NCBI RefSeq assembly: GCF_029873635.1
Contig: NC_080420.1
Coordinates: forward strand, 52,591,457-52,655,456
Reading direction: 5' to 3'
Source: Malania oleifera
Lineage: Eukaryota; Streptophyta; Magnoliopsida; Santalales; Ximeniaceae
DNA: 64,000 nucleotides
The translations under genes and the position numbers were made by a program. Below the pieces are notes generated by a model. The model had not been told where the DNA came from, did not search any database, and was given only the letters and a program-made list of their open reading frames with translations. How positions within the stretch are numbered: position 1 is the first letter of the stretch; every line of letters starts with the position of its first letter. Shown here one piece after another: positions 1-12,020 of this stretch.

Positions 1-783
1 CTTCATGCATAACAATGGCTTCTAGTAAGTTGATGTACTTCATTACCACGTGCTAAATGATCTCATGTGTCATAAATGAATAGCTAATAGAAGGCAAGTG
101 GCTACCCATATCAACCTAGATTGCAAAGAAAAAGTGTCTAGTTATGGATTGCAAGTAAGCCTTTAACATAGGCCTCAAATCTCAATAACCTAGACATCAA
201 ATAAGATATATCAAGTAGCTTCAATCTCCAAGTGAATTGATGAAACATAGCATTGATCAAAATTGAATTGATGAAACATAGCATTGATCAAAGTTTAAGA
301 GGAAATTCAGGCAATAGTAGGATTGTAGGACTTATTTGCAATGAAAAAGGTGACCCAAATATTGTGATCTCAAGTTCCATTGCATTGTCAATTATCATTA
401 TGTAGAAATTAAGTAGGGTCATCAAATATGAGCATAAACTTGCATGCCGCATGGAGTATCAACAAATTTTCCTTGAATCTAATTTCCTCAAATCCTTATA
501 CCTTACTAATACCTATTCAACCCACTCTCGTTCATTTAGGTCTTATTGAAGATATTCAACTTATAACAAAATTATATTGTCAACTTATCTTTAGGCATAT
601 TATCCATCAATATATAGACTTTCTAACAAAGCTTTGTTTAGAAAGGAAATTTCTCATCTCGAACATGTTGACACCTAAAATTTTCTTAGATTCTTTGCTT
701 TCGGCAGATCAATTATTTTTGTTAGGAAAACTTGTTCTTTTATTTTCTTTGTATCAACATATATACATGCATCTAATTAACTA
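1..783. other. Flanking DNA left of the MULE, no gene recognised
   Basis: AT-rich sequence outside the outermost transposon. A 123-codon plus-strand open frame at 428-799 has no recognisable domain and runs into the MULE terminus. Before the MULE inserted, this sequence was joined to the DNA that now starts at 36,165. Confidence 0.5.
236..291. repeat. 31-bp tandem duplication
   Basis: The phrase TGAAACATAGCATTGATCAA occurs at 241 and again at 272, giving two adjacent copies of a 31-bp unit with no visible difference in the core. Confidence 0.85.
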
Positions 784-792
784 TTTAAATGT
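784..792. repeat. 9-bp target-site duplication of the MULE, left copy
   Basis: TTTAAATGT lies directly before the left terminal repeat and occurs again at 36,156-36,164 directly after the right terminal repeat. Nine-bp duplications are typical of Mutator-like elements. Confidence 0.9.
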
Positions 793-1055
793 GGGTTAAA
801 TGCACCCATGGTTACTCAACTATTAACTAAAACAAATTGAAGTCACTATAATATTTTTTGTGCATCGAGGTCACTCATCTACCAAATCATTGCAATCTTC
901 CTCTTTTGTCCAATTTAAACTCCCATCTCTTACATATACTTACATGGAAAAACTTTTCACGTATGAAAGTTTGGGTCCCACCTCGGCAAACACCACTTCA
1001 TTTCCTCCAAAAAAAAAGTCACATGACTACTTTATGAATTCATCATTTTAACTAC
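793..1055 (+). repeat. Left terminal inverted repeat of the MULE
   Basis: The sequence aligns, with many substitutions, to the reverse complement of 35,880-36,155. Shared blocks include TTACTCAA, CCAATTTAAA, TTACATAT and GGTCCCAC in the same order. Homology fades near TTAACTAC at about 1,050. Confidence 0.8.
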
Positions 1056-1206
1056 TGGTGTTCTATCGTTTCGAAAGGTGGAGAAGAAGACAAAATTGTT
1101 AAACTAAAGCTCCTGATGCCCATATCTAGCATGAATGCAAGTGTTCCTTCCCACCACTACAACATAGGAGCGTAATGAGAACATCTTGGATGAAGGCCAA
1201 CACATG

Positions 1207-1260
1207 AATGAGGTTCTTTAGTTGCTAAAAGTAAATGAGGTTCTTTAGTTGCTAAAAGTA
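1207..1260. repeat. 27-bp tandem duplication
   Basis: Two adjacent copies of a 27-bp unit containing AGGTTCTTTAGTTGCTAAAA, starting at 1,207 and 1,234. It lies in the subterminal part of the MULE. Confidence 0.85.
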
Positions 1261-1499
1261 TGGGGTAAAATATTTTATCTTGCTTACAGTCTCCTCTACA
1301 ATTTTCCCACCAATGATCTTTATTGGCCAGTGAGGCACCCAACAAGGGGATGAGTTGAGTGGTTATTTAAAAATTAAGGGTTGTTTTAAATTCTTTCTAA
1401 ATCAAATAAAGATTAAGATAAGAACAATTAATTCAAATAAATAAGATGACGCAATTCAAACGCAACCACACAATAATCAACTAATAAACGAACCACAAA

Positions 1500-1534
1500 T
1501 GTGTGTGTGTGTGTGTGTACATGTGTGTGTGTGT

Positions 1535-1577
<43 letters not shown>
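1500..1577. repeat. Compound (GT)n-(GA)n microsatellite
   Basis: A run of GT repeats broken by ACAT is followed by an uninterrupted GA run of about 30 bp. Confidence 0.95.
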
Positions 1578-1578
<1 letters not shown>

Positions 1579-2262
1579 AAAATTATAGTAGTTTGGTCAC
1601 CAAACCTACATCCATTCCTTTATATTGAGAACTTTCACTATATTTGAATACCAAATACACTTAGTATCACTCAATAAGGAAAATTGTCTACTTTTCTCAC
1701 CCACTCTCTTAACACCTTTGCAAATGGTTAGTGCAATAGCAATTAGGACACCAAGTCCCCATAGGGAAACACCCTAAATACAAGACTAAAAGAAATAAAA
1801 TCACTAAGGTTCTTTTCTACCTCACACAAGTGTAATATAAGTTCAAAATACATAAGGCTAGAGAGACTTAGTTAATTCTTAAACCTATTAGGATGTTTTA
1901 GAAATTAGTACACTTGAATTAGAAATATAATGAAACTATCTCAACAAGATGATAATCTTAATGGCTCCTTCTAATATGTTTTTCAATTGCCTCTCTTCAA
2001 GGTGGTTGAACTCAATATCTAGTGTTCAATAAAACCTCTTATAACACTAGTTGTCAATAATAGCAACATGATCTTAGAATAATATGCAACAAACAAGTTC
2101 TTCTAAGAGATGAAATGCTAGAGCCCAAGAGTTTCAACAATTGCACTTCCAAGAATATTATGATAAAATTCAAAAATTAATCATGGTTCATCGTAAGAAA
2201 TATAAGCAATTCAAACAAAGCATAATAAACTCAATTTACTCTAACAAATTTCTTAACAAACG
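1578..2262. other. MULE internal sequence without a recognisable gene
   Basis: AT-rich sequence between the microsatellite and the 12-bp minisatellite. No domain, long frame or RNA gene was found. It lies on the 3' side of the minus-strand transposase and may be MULE subterminal sequence. Confidence 0.4.
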
Positions 2263-2412
2263 TCTATCCTAGCATCTATAAATGTATCTATCAATGCATC
2301 TATCAATGCATTTGTTATTGCATCTATAATTGCATATGTAATTGCATTTTTCAATAGATCTGTCAATTCATCTATAAGTGCATCTGTAATTGCATCTATC
2401 AATTCATCATCC
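2263..2412. repeat. Degenerate 12-bp minisatellite
   Basis: About a dozen degenerate copies of units like TGCATCTATCAA or TGCATCTATAAT. Because the period is a multiple of three, the minus strand shows a spurious 64-codon frame rich in IDA and LID; this should not be read as a gene. Confidence 0.8.
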
Positions 2413-2740
2413 AAAATACATTTAAACGCATATATGAGTTTTGTCACATATCAAAATCAAGTTCCAACATTCTTGATTAGACTCATTTTCTTTCTCAAAA
2501 TTCAAATGCATCTAGATTTTCAATGATCAAAGCCCCCTTGTACTAGATCATTCCCAACTTGGGATTAATGGACTGCTTAGGAAACACATAGTGTTGGAGA
2601 GGAGTCAGAGACTAAAAGGGTTTTATTTCTTCTTGTTAGGGATATTTTGTTTTGAAGTTCTTTGCATAGTTTCATGGGTGTTTTGTGTTTGAAGGGAGCT
2701 GCTTTTATTCTAATATAAGCAACTATTGAGGTTGTGTGCT

Positions 2741-3350
2741 ATGTATTGTACCAAGGGGATTTCCTGTTCTTTTTTTAATCTTATAATTTGAACAATGAAT
2801 TTCTATCCCATATGTTCTTATGTTGGTGCTTCTTTACTAAGTTCTCACTTGAGAGGGACCCTCATGACCATCTCTATCACTCTTTTTCATTGCATGTGTG
2901 GTGCCTTCAAATGTAATTGTTTGGTTGCTACCCTATAGATTTAACATTGTAATAAAATTAGTCATAATCATGTTTAATCAAAAATTAATAACAAGAAAAT
3001 AGAAGTAGCACTCACATCAAGCATCCACCTCAATGTTTTCATAGTATGTATTGTACCAAGGGGATTTCCTGTTCTTTTTTTAATCTTATAATTTGAACAA
3101 TGAATTTCTATCCCATATGTTCTTATGTTGGTGCTTCTTTACTAAGTTCTCACTTGAGAGGGACCCTCATGACCATCTCTATCACTCTTTTTCATTGCAT
3201 GTGTGGTGCCTTCAAATGTAATTGTTTGGTTGCTACCCAATAGATTTAACATTGTAATAAAATTAGTCATAATCATGTTTAATCAAAAATTAATAACAAG
3301 AAAATAGAAGTAGCACTCACATCAAGCATCCACCTCAATGTTTTCATAGT
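2741..3350. repeat. 305-bp tandem duplication, nearly identical copies
   Basis: Bases 2,741-3,045 and 3,046-3,350 are direct adjacent copies. Reading both through, the only difference I see is CCCTATAG in the first against CCCAATAG in the second. The high identity marks a recent event inside the old MULE. Confidence 0.93.
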
Positions 3351-3699
3351 AGGTGTCCCTCCCTGTGCATGTTGTGCCTTTCTCGTTGCCTATACCCAAT
3401 TGAAAAGATTTAAAGCTTGTATAAGGCAAGGAAATTACAATAATAGGAAATGAACTTACAAGTAGCTTAAGTCTTTTTCTTTATTCTCTATTCTTCTTTT
3501 GTTCCTTTTCTCCTAATGTGCCCTTTATTACCATTGTCCCTCTGTTGCCTCTTCTTTATATGTTCTTCCTTTGTAAGCAACTTTCTTTGTTTTTCTTGTG
3601 CAAGATGTTTGCTTTGTATTTCCTCAACATATGCTATTTGACTTGTTTCTCTAGGGTAGGACCTCTTGTTATGTCATTCTTTGCCACAAATTGCATGTA

Positions 3700-4838
3700 A
3701 TTCTAACTCCATGCTTGGATATCTTCTTGGAGTTCTCCAATTCTTGGCTCCTTTCTCTTCTTTGTTTTCCTTCTAGCTTTTTGCAAGTTTGGTCAATGTG
3801 AGGACTGCAATGGGGCCAAAGTTGTGGATGCTAATTTATTGAATTTATCACATTTCTATATATTTACATGAATTTGCTGACCTTGCAGCACTCATCAACA
3901 AATGATTCAGGTTGTATATTTACATAATTCATGCAAAAGATTACATGAAAGCAAAGGATACCAATGAGGTCCCACTTCCTACAACTACATATTTTGGACT
4001 CCAAGTCAACAACAAATTGTCCTATTGGTGAAGAAACCTAAAATTAAGCCCCACCTTGCCATGCCCTAGAATGCGCCTCATTAAAAATTCCTTAGCTTTA
4101 TCTAACTTCTTTAGAATTTTAAGGCAAACTACCCCCATTGAAATTGTTTATCCAGTCTCCTCTCACATACAATCTTTTTATCATTTAGGACCTCACCATC
4201 TCCAACAATGTCAGTATAGACGTCTCCTTCACATCGAATATACACTTACTAAAGCAACTTGAAAGGTTGTTAAGCAACATTTTACACTTGGGTCAACATG
4301 AAAAGTGCGACCTTGACCACAAACTAGCTAGCCTTTCATATAGCCATTTATGTGTCTTTGGTGAAACATTTTATATCTCCTTATCCAAAACTCAAACTCC
4401 TATTATGTGCTTTTCATGACACGACACAAATAATCCTTCATTGAATTTTGTATACATAGCCAAACATAAAGTATGTGTCCAACATTTGGGAACAATTCCT
4501 TCATAGCCTCAAGAAGACCCCATAACAAAGGTGAGAAAATTTAGAATTACACAATAAATGCCATGGGAAGCAAAGATACACCATTGTTTTCTCATAAAAG
4601 GAAGTGCAATATTGAAACAACACACCAATATAGTATAATACCTTCTACCTAGTAAACATAAATGCCCCATGGTGGATGTTCTCAATATTACTCTCCTCTC
4701 TTAGTATATCCAAAAAACTAGGCTTAACTACTTTTGTTCTCCCTCTCCACAACAATATAAGCAACTTTGAACATACACTCATTTGTCCTTCTTACTTCAA
4801 TTAATACCTTGGGAGCATTGAATATTGGTCAATCTCAC
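3700..4838 (-). pseudogene. MULE transposase pseudogene, core to SWIM zinc finger (C-terminal block)
   Basis: Minus-strand translation in shifting frames gives family landmarks in order. A core segment resembling 'FPIAYAVVE.ENK' reads FKVAYIVVERENK near 4,750. A helix follows near 4,490 (GLLEAMKELFPNVGH). The SWIM finger at about 3,890-4,020 has VDLESKICSCRKWDL then CFHV, the CxC...CxH signature. A basic tail with KKARRKTKKRK lies near 3,770. Stops and frameshifts are frequent, and the segment holding the first catalytic aspartate appears deleted, so this is dead. It continues in frame across the solo LTR at 4,839-6,853 into the 6,854-7,771 block. Confidence 0.85.
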
Positions 4839-6853
4839 TATTAGCTTTGGTGTATTTGGGTATTTAAAGTTTTGACCTAGGTTCAACTAATGCAACAACC
4901 AGTATTACACCAACCTAGGGTCTGTCTATGCAGTTCCAATATGTGTAGATAAATATAACATGCGAAAATCAAATCATGCACAGCATTCACAATATAACAT
5001 ACACGTGCAGAAATATAAATTTCTAAAATATAAACAGTGCATACACGATATGTTATCGAGGTTCAGCCAACTGTGCCTACATCCCCGCCTCTAGCTCACA
5101 AGCTTGAGGATTCCACTAGTGCTCACTTAATGGGTGGAACGGCACTGGTTACAACCAAGTCAATTCACGGGGTTGACCTCAACCTACAATTGCACCTTAC
5201 CAGGATGGTGCACCTAACTTTCCTAACTGGGTCTAAGCCAACCTGGGAGTATTCCACATGGTTAGTCTCCCTCTTTAGGCCCGCACCTAAAATACAATAG
5301 ATATAAAAAACATGTGTACAAACAAACGCTTCTTACATAAGCAGATATGTACCACTACACACAATATAATCAATGCACCTCAAGAATGTATGAACTATAA
5401 GCTCAGTGCTCTATCTGTGCAATCAACACTCAAGGTTATGTATATAGTCTATCAAGCACAAGAGTGTATAGCAAAGCAAGATTTGAAACACAATATATGA
5501 ATATCACAATATCATATCAAAGTTTCATATATACTAGCTAGATGATTCAAACAACCTTAATAAGATGTTCTCAATGTACTAAGCACAATGGATGTTTGAA
5601 TGCAAACTTTGAAAATGATTTTTGCACACAAAAATATAGGCTAAGGTAACTTGCAATGACAATGCAAGAACCACAAGCCACTAAGTCTTCCCACACAAGA
5701 TTTATCAAATAAAATTGATGGGAGAACTTAAAGCTTTACTCTTAACAAAAATCAAACAATCAATATAGCAAATGAGAGTATGAGCTAGTGAGATTAAGCA
5801 CAAGCACTTTAGAAATACTAACAACACTTGAAAGATCAAGAAGAATGAAGTGTATAAGTGTTTGGAAGTAGTATAGGCTAAAAAAGGATTTTTGATTTTG
5901 AGAGAATTTTGGCCCTAATCAATTTTCTAATCCTTTCTAATTATTGCAAATGAACATGTATATATAGGCAAGGTGGAATTTTTTACCCTTGGGGACTCAT
6001 TGGGGATAATTAGAAAAGTTTAAAAGAAGTTTAGAAAAATTAACCCAATTTACCCCTTTAAATTTTAGTAAAAATTAATTTAACCCAAGGGATTCGGGTG
6101 CCCAGTCTGAGGTTCAGGTGCCCGAATAGACTCAACTCTAAAAAGCATTTTAAAAATTTCGATCGCCCAAGTCTAAGTTTGATTGGCTAAACAAAATTTA
6201 GAAACATTATGTCTGCAGTTCGGGTGCCCAAAGCTAAGTTCGGTCGCCCCATGCCTTTTTGAATGCGGAGGTTCGGTTGCCCGAATTGGTGAAAAGTGCT
6301 TTGACACTAGTTCGGTCACCCGGAGACAATACACTCATTTCTGGTTCGGTCGCTCAAAAATAGGTCAACCCGCTGACTTCCCAGCGGTTCGGGCACCCGA
6401 GGTGTTTTGAACACCTGGGGTTCGATTGCCCGACCTCTCACATATTTTGCTCCTTTAAGTCCAATTTTAAACCAATTGATTCCCCTGATTATGTAAGTGA
6501 TATGGGGACTGTTTGTGCATTTGTTTAGGGACCTAAGGTCTTTTCTAAGGCCTTTTTAAGTACGCCAAAAAACTTGGCGTCATTCAACCAAACTAAGGTT
6601 TCTCTAAGGTCTTAAGCTTATAATTCTACATGCATGATATGCAAATTATTACCGACCTTTGTGAAATGAAATTATTACAAACCCAATAACATTACAACAA
6701 ATAATAAATGTGTCGAGGTCTTCCTTTTCTTTAAGATACCGTATTTCATCAATATGATCTTACTAATATAGTCCTGCACACAAACTTTGGCAAACGTTAA
6801 ATACCAAGAGTATTTGTCATTATCAAAACTGGGTATGACTCATAGGGTCAACA
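4839..6853 (-). mobile_element. Solo LTR (Sirevirus-type, TGTTGAC family) with TSD CTCAC
   Basis: A 2,015-bp LTR with no internal region, inserted in the MULE transposase. CTCAC at 4,834-4,838 is repeated at 6,854-6,858. The 5' end on the minus strand is TGTTGACCCTATGAGTC, as in sister copies. The opposite end reads TATTAGCTTTGG where sisters have TGTTGG or TGTTAG. The same family occurs at 7,871, 32.6 kb, 36,811, 50,473 and 51,341. It arose by recombination between the two LTRs of a full element. Confidence 0.9.
5955..6440 (-). promoter_or_regulatory. LTR promoter: palindrome array plus TATA-like box
   Basis: At 6,091-6,437 about a dozen irregularly spaced degenerate palindromes of the type TTCGGGTGCCCGAA or TTCGGTCGCCCGAA stand out from AT-rich DNA. 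Just downstream on the minus strand lies CCTATATATAC (5,959-5,968). The placement matches U3 enhancer repeats ahead of a TATA box. Function is inferred. Confidence 0.6.
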
Positions 6854-7771
6854 CTCACTCCCCTTAATCATCTTCAAAGCCAATTTTGTAGTCATCAATG
6901 ACTTGCATTTTAAATATGCATGAGAAGTCAACTCTCATAGTGTCCCAAAACTCAACCAATGACCACTTAGGGTATGCCCTAAATCTCTCAACATATTACT
7001 GGGCCAACCAAGCTAAGGATATGGGTTTTTTTTAAGTCCTCGTTGCATGTATAGGTTAGCTTAACATATTTTATTTCCACTGTCTCCTCCCTTTTAAGCA
7101 TAGAGACCCACAATCTTCATTAACAACCCTTTTTGCAAAAATCCTATCATCTTTTTCCTATCATTCACAAAGAACGTTGCACCAAACCTATTCCTTATAG
7201 ATTTCCAAATTGGCGAATCTGAATTGCTCCATTCACCTACACACCATGTCTACTTTGAAATAAGGGTTCTTTATATCATTATAGTGAAACTCAAGGTACC
7301 TAGACCTGCCCTCATCTGATTCAAAGTTAGTGTGCAACTCAATTGATGGAGTACTATCTGAGTCCCCTCCTTCCCTTATATTTGCATTAGTATTCTCCTA
7401 GACATTGTCATTAATTCCCTTCTTAATAGATGGATCCATTAGTACTTGATCTCCTTTATCATCTCCAAAGTCATAATCATCATCAACAAAATCAAATCAA
7501 AGTCATCATTAGTCTCAATCTTAGCCACAACCTCATCTTCATCACTCTCGATCATCTCTACCTCATAGTTGCTACCAACTCAATCAGCCCAACTATTCGC
7601 CCCATGACCGCCAGCAACCCTCTCAGCCCCACTTTTTGCCCCCATAACTACCAACAACCCTTTCTTCCTCACAAATCCCACGACTACCACCAACCCTCTC
7701 TAACCCACTCTCTGCCCCATAACTACTGCTATCCCTCTTTACCCTCTTGTCTACTTTATTAGTACCGCCCT
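6854..7771 (-). pseudogene. MULE transposase pseudogene, Mutator DNA-binding region (middle block)
   Basis: On the minus strand, around 7,330-7,230, 'NDIKNPYFKVDMVC' matches the start of the Mutator transposase DNA-binding domain. It is followed by MEQFRFA, a KKGC-RLWVSMLK stretch and EIKYVKLTYTCN (about 7,060-7,150). The block closes with LALKMIKGSE at the solo-LTR insertion point. Frame changes and stops occur throughout. The 7,340-7,771 part corresponds to the acidic linker of the family and contains a degenerate minisatellite. Confidence 0.82.
7575..7750. repeat. Degenerate minisatellite in the MULE linker
   Basis: Four to five imperfect copies of a roughly 35-45 bp unit built from CCCATAACTACC and CAACCCTCTC phrases. 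It produces an apparent plus-strand frame (7,430-7,762) rich in P, S and H that I do not regard as a gene. Confidence 0.6.
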
Positions 7772-7870
7772 TGTAAAGCCCCGACCCGCCACGTGGCCCG
7801 GGGTGCTACTTTAGTGACGTCTAAGTACCTAATACCATATTCATAATATAAATGCAGCGAAAATAAATGA

Positions 7871-10003
7871 TGTTGACCTTATGGGTCATATCCTGTTTTG
7901 ATCATGATAAATACTTTGGTATTTAATGTCCACCAAGTTTGTGTGCAGGTTCATATTAGTAAGATCATTTGATGGCACATGTTAACTTGAAGCAAAAGAA
8001 GACTTGAAGAATATAAAGACCTAGAATAGTTATTCATTGTAATTTGTATTATGTTTAATTTTGGGTATGTAATAGTAATATAGGAAAGGTCTGTAATAAT
8101 CTACATATCATGCATGTAGGAACTACAAGCTCAAAGGTCTTGGAACTAACCCAGGTCCCTACACATTATTTGGAAATCGAGAGACCTTAGACAAGACTTC
8201 GGTCGACTGATGCCAGGTTTTTAGGCGTACTCTCAAAGACCTTAGAATGACCTTAGGTCCTTGCACTTACACGTAAAATTGTCCCCAAGATCACATATAC
8301 TATTAGGGGAATCAATTAAATTAAATCAAGACTTAAAGGGCTAAACTTGTGAGGTTTCGGGCGACCGAACTCTAGTGTTCAAAACACCTCGGTCGACCGA
8401 ACTACTGAAAAGTCAGCAGGTTGACTTGGTTTCGGGTGACCGACCCAAAAATGATTGTATCATCCTCAGGCGAACGAACAACCATTCTTACTTTTCCCAA
8501 CAACTCGACAGCCCGAACTCCCATGTTTAGAAATGCCTCGGGCTACCGAACATTCAAGTTCGGCATACCGAACTTTAAACCGAGTGACCGAATTGCAGTC
8601 TTTTGGAAAATCGCCTCGGTTCAGCAAACCAAACCCTGATTCAGGCACCCAAACTTCAAAAATCACCTTTTTTTCATTATGTCTATTCGGGTGACCGGAC
8701 CATGGGTCAAGCGCCCGAAACTCTCGGGTTGTTTTAATTTTTACCGTGATTTAGAGGGGTTAAACAGGGTTAATTTTTCTAATTTTTTTTAAAATAAATT
8801 TAATAATACCCTATGTATCCCCAACAGTCATAATTTTGACCCTCTCTATATATAGGGGTTCATTTTCTTGAATTAGTGAGAGATTAGGGATTTTAATTAG
8901 CAAAATTTCCTCTGAATTTTTGAGAGCCCTATTTCCTTATACCAACCCCACTCACTCAAAAACTTCCATTCCTTTGAGAAATCTAGCATTGTGAGTGTTT
9001 TATCCCTTGTTCTATATTGCTAGAAACCCTCACTTGCTTTTGTGCATGTCATTTTCATTTAAGGGTTAAGCAAAGATTTTTCCCCCGATTTTATTTAATA
9101 AATCTTTGTGTGGGAAAAACCTTCATAGCTAGTGAGTTTTGGCATCCTCATTGCAAGACTCATCAAGCTTGTGTGTTTTTGATTTGCAAAAATATTTTTC
9201 ACAAGCTTATATATTCTTAAATATCTCTTGAGCTATTATTTGTGAGAAAATCATATTTGAGATATTTTGAATAATCTTGTTAAAACACTTTGAAACTTGA
9301 GGTGATTGATTTACATTGATTATTTGTTTCCAAGACTACTTAGATTATACACTCTTGTGCTTGATTGAATATTGACATAAGATTGAGTGTTTAGCACACG
9401 TATAGCACAGAACTTATAGTTCCTATCTGTTTAAGGTGCATTGATTGGTGCTTGAGCATAGTGGTACATTTTTCTTGTGTAAAAAGCATTTGTTTGTGCG
9501 CAAATTTTTATATCCTTTGTATTCTAGGCGTGGGCCTAAAGAGGGAGACTAGCCCTGTTGAATAGTCTCAGATTGGTTTAAACCTGATTAGGAAAGGTAG
9601 GTGCACCATCCTGGTAAGGTGCGGTTATAGGATGAGGTTAGCCCCGTTAATTGACCTGGTTGTAAACGGTACCACTCCACCTATAAAGTAAGCATTAGTG
9701 GAATCCTCGGTCTTGCAAGCTAGAGGCGGGGACGTAGGTAGTATTGGCCAAACCTCAATAACATATCATGTGTGCACTTTACATTTCTATAATTTATTTA
9801 CTGCACGTGCTTGTTATATTATGAATGTTGCACATGATTTAATTTCTGCATCTTACATTTATATGCACATTTGGGTTTATGAGTATATAGACAGACCCTA
9901 GGTTGTGTATTACTACTACTAATTTGAACATACCTAGGAAGAAGTTTTAAATACCTAATTCACCCCCCCCCCCCCTCCTCTTGGGAATACACCAAAGTCA
10001 ACA
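7871..10003 (+). mobile_element. Solo LTR (TGTTGAC family) with TSD AATGA
   Basis: A 2,133-bp LTR starting TGTTGACCTTATGGGTC and ending CACCAAAGTCAACA. AATGA occurs at 7,866-7,870 and again at 10,004-10,008. The uninterrupted host sequence is seen in the sister LTR at 32,115-32,150, which confirms the insertion point exactly. It carries the palindrome array, a TATA box and the conserved 3' part ending in a poly-C stretch before TCTTGGGAATACACC. Confidence 0.95.
8355..8855 (+). promoter_or_regulatory. LTR promoter: palindrome array plus TATA box
   Basis: Motifs such as TTCGGGCGACCGAAC, CGGTCGACCGAAC and TTCGGCATACCGAAC recur from 8,355 to about 8,728. They are followed by CTCTATATATAGGG at 8,844-8,857. 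This is the same order as in the sister LTRs. Read as an inferred U3 enhancer array and core promoter. Confidence 0.6.
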
Positions 10004-10103
10004 AATGATACATCCTCCAAATACATTACCAGAGTTCTAAACTACCTTGTACACAAAAGTCTCCAAATATTCATATACAATCCACAATATCATACAAAAC
10101 CAA

Positions 10104-11320
10104 CTAAGTCCATACAACCATCATTCACATCTAGGGACTTCAAATATAACTTAATACATTAGAGTTCTTACAGACACTCACAAAAACTGAAACTAGCTAT
10201 CACCCCGCCCCAGAGCTTGCTAAGCTTGATCTCGAGATGGTCCTAAAAAAAGATTTGTAGGTTGGGGTGAGACACTTCTCAATAAGGCAGATTAAGTTGA
10301 TATCAGTGTGTGGCCAATGTGAGTTTTAGTGTATACCAAATATCATCATTTTTTAAACAACCATAGCTATAAAATCATTCTCAAACCTTACCCACATACA
10401 CACACAATTATTACAAGCGAAAGTTCCCGAGGATAGGGGAGGTTACACAACCATACATGTAGCTCCCCTCTGCTCTAATTCATTATGCAGCCTAGTATGG
10501 CTACAGATTATACTTATCAGGGTACTCACCTTTCTCAGCAAGCCCTCAGGTGGAGAGTTTACTTCGCCATAAACATTCATGCATTTTAAATAGTAAACAA
10601 ATACTCACACCTTTACAGTTGAAAAATAAGCATTTACTATCTCCATATAAACTAATTCAATAAATAATAACACCATTTACATAAATTAACAGATATACAT
10701 AAAAGACACTCCCTAAGTCCATACAACCATCATTCACATCTAGGGACTTCAAATATAACTTAAGACATTAGAGTTCTTACAAACACTCACAAAAACTGAA
10801 ACTAGCTATCACCCCGCCCCAGAGCTTACTAAGCTCGATCCTGAGATGGTCCTAAAAAAATATCTGTATGTTGGGATGAGACACTTCTCTATAAGGCAGA
10901 TTTAAGTTAATATCAGTGTGTGGCCAATGTGAGTTTTAGTGTATACCAAATATCATCATTTGTTAAATAACCACAGTTATAAAATCATTCTCAAACCTTA
11001 CCCACATACACACACAATTATTATAAGCGAAAGTTCCCGAAGATAGGGGAGGTTACACGATAATACATGTATCTCCCCTATACTCTAATACGTTATGCAA
11101 CCTGATATGGCTACAACTGATACTTATCAGGGTACTCGCCTTTCTCAGCAAGCCCTCGAGAAAGTTTACTTCGCCATAAACATTCATGCATTTTAAATAG
11201 TAAACAAATACTCACACCTTTACAGTTGAAAAATAAGCATTTACTGTCTACGTATAAACCAGTTCAATAAATAATAACACAATTTACATAAATTAACAGA
11301 TATGCATAAAAGACACTCCC
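10104..11320. repeat. Tandem duplication of about 609 bp inside the host LTR
   Basis: CTAAGTCCATACAACCATCA starts at 10,104 and again at 10,713. The two copies run in parallel to about 10,712 and 11,320 (AAAGACACTCCCT ends both). Several substitutions separate them, so the event is older than the 305-bp duplication at 2,741. The other LTR (32.2 kb) reads as a single copy before it is interrupted. Confidence 0.88.
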
Positions 11321-11552
11321 TGGGACTAAACACTATTTACTTCCCCCATGGTACGGGTTGTGTGGCTTGAAGGCTGGACTTATGCCCTGAGAATTAGCCT
11401 AGAAACAATCAAAGTAACCATCTACAAGTACGTCTGCAGGCATCCACAACTCAGTTACAGGTCTGCTACCCATACCACTTCCTAGTCTGGACTCCAGGGA
11501 AGATACTTCATCATACACAGGCTAAACGGCGGAGACCGCCCTACACCTTTCA

Positions 11553-12005
11553 TGTAACGACCCAAAGGATAATGGAATTTAAATAATAAAGGGGGAGGAA
11601 AATGGAAACAGTAACAAAAGGAGGCAACCGACTTTGTCGACAAATGCGATGAAGTTGCATTTTGGATGTGATAATCCCAAGAATTTTCCAAGCCTCGTCG
11701 ACGAACACAGATAGAGGGGCTTCAGTACTGTCCTACCAGTAGAGTGAGTATTTTTTTAGAGTATCTATGTATAGCCCTAGCCAGTTGAGGATATTTTGGG
11801 AAGCCGTCATATATGTATATTTTGAGGATCCTTTTAGCACTCTGGTATTGTATATTTTCTTGATGGTGTTTATATGAATTCCGCTTCTTACTGCTTAGGT
11901 TGATGGATTGGTTTGATCTAGTAGGTATCAAAGCTTTATAAATTTTACTGTATATATATAAAAAAAAAAAAAAAAAAACCCCCAGTTAAATAGCAAGTCG
12001 ACACA
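11553..12005 (+). repeat. 5' LTR of gypsy A, 453 bp, internally deleted
   Basis: It matches both ends of the 1,981-bp 3' LTR: TGTAACGACCCAAAGGATAATGG at the start, and the GGGGCTTCAGTACTG to GTCGACACA stretch at the end. The middle is missing, with the junction at about 11,710-11,716. Promoter array, TATA box and CT microsatellite of the other copy are all lost. Confidence 0.92.
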
Positions 12006-12008
12006 ATT

Positions 12009-12020
12009 TGGTATCAGAGC
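12009..12020 (+). other. Primer-binding site of gypsy A (initiator tRNA-Met)
   Basis: TGGTATCAGAGC three bases after the 5' LTR, the usual complement of the 3' end of plant initiator tRNA-Met. Confidence 0.9.

Noticed and set aside
428-799. 123-codon plus-strand frame; on the opposite strand a stretch (LPKAKNLRKILGVN near 660-715) vaguely like a copia RNase H end
   Set aside because: No neighbouring copia domain supports it, and the plus frame runs into the MULE terminus. Too weak to call.
2253-2447. 64-codon minus-strand frame with IDALIDA repeats
   Set aside because: Product of a 12-bp minisatellite whose period keeps the frame open.
8421-8694. Overlapping frames on both strands in the solo LTR, and similar ones at 6,183-6,410, 33,831-34,142, 50,822-51,193 and 52,718-52,942
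   Set aside because: All fall in the GC-rich palindrome arrays, where stop codons are rare; the peptides are unrelated between LTR copies.
10104-11320. CRISPR-like or satellite array
   Set aside because: Only two long copies with diverged sequence; it is a simple tandem duplication. No short regular repeats with unique spacers occur anywhere in the window.
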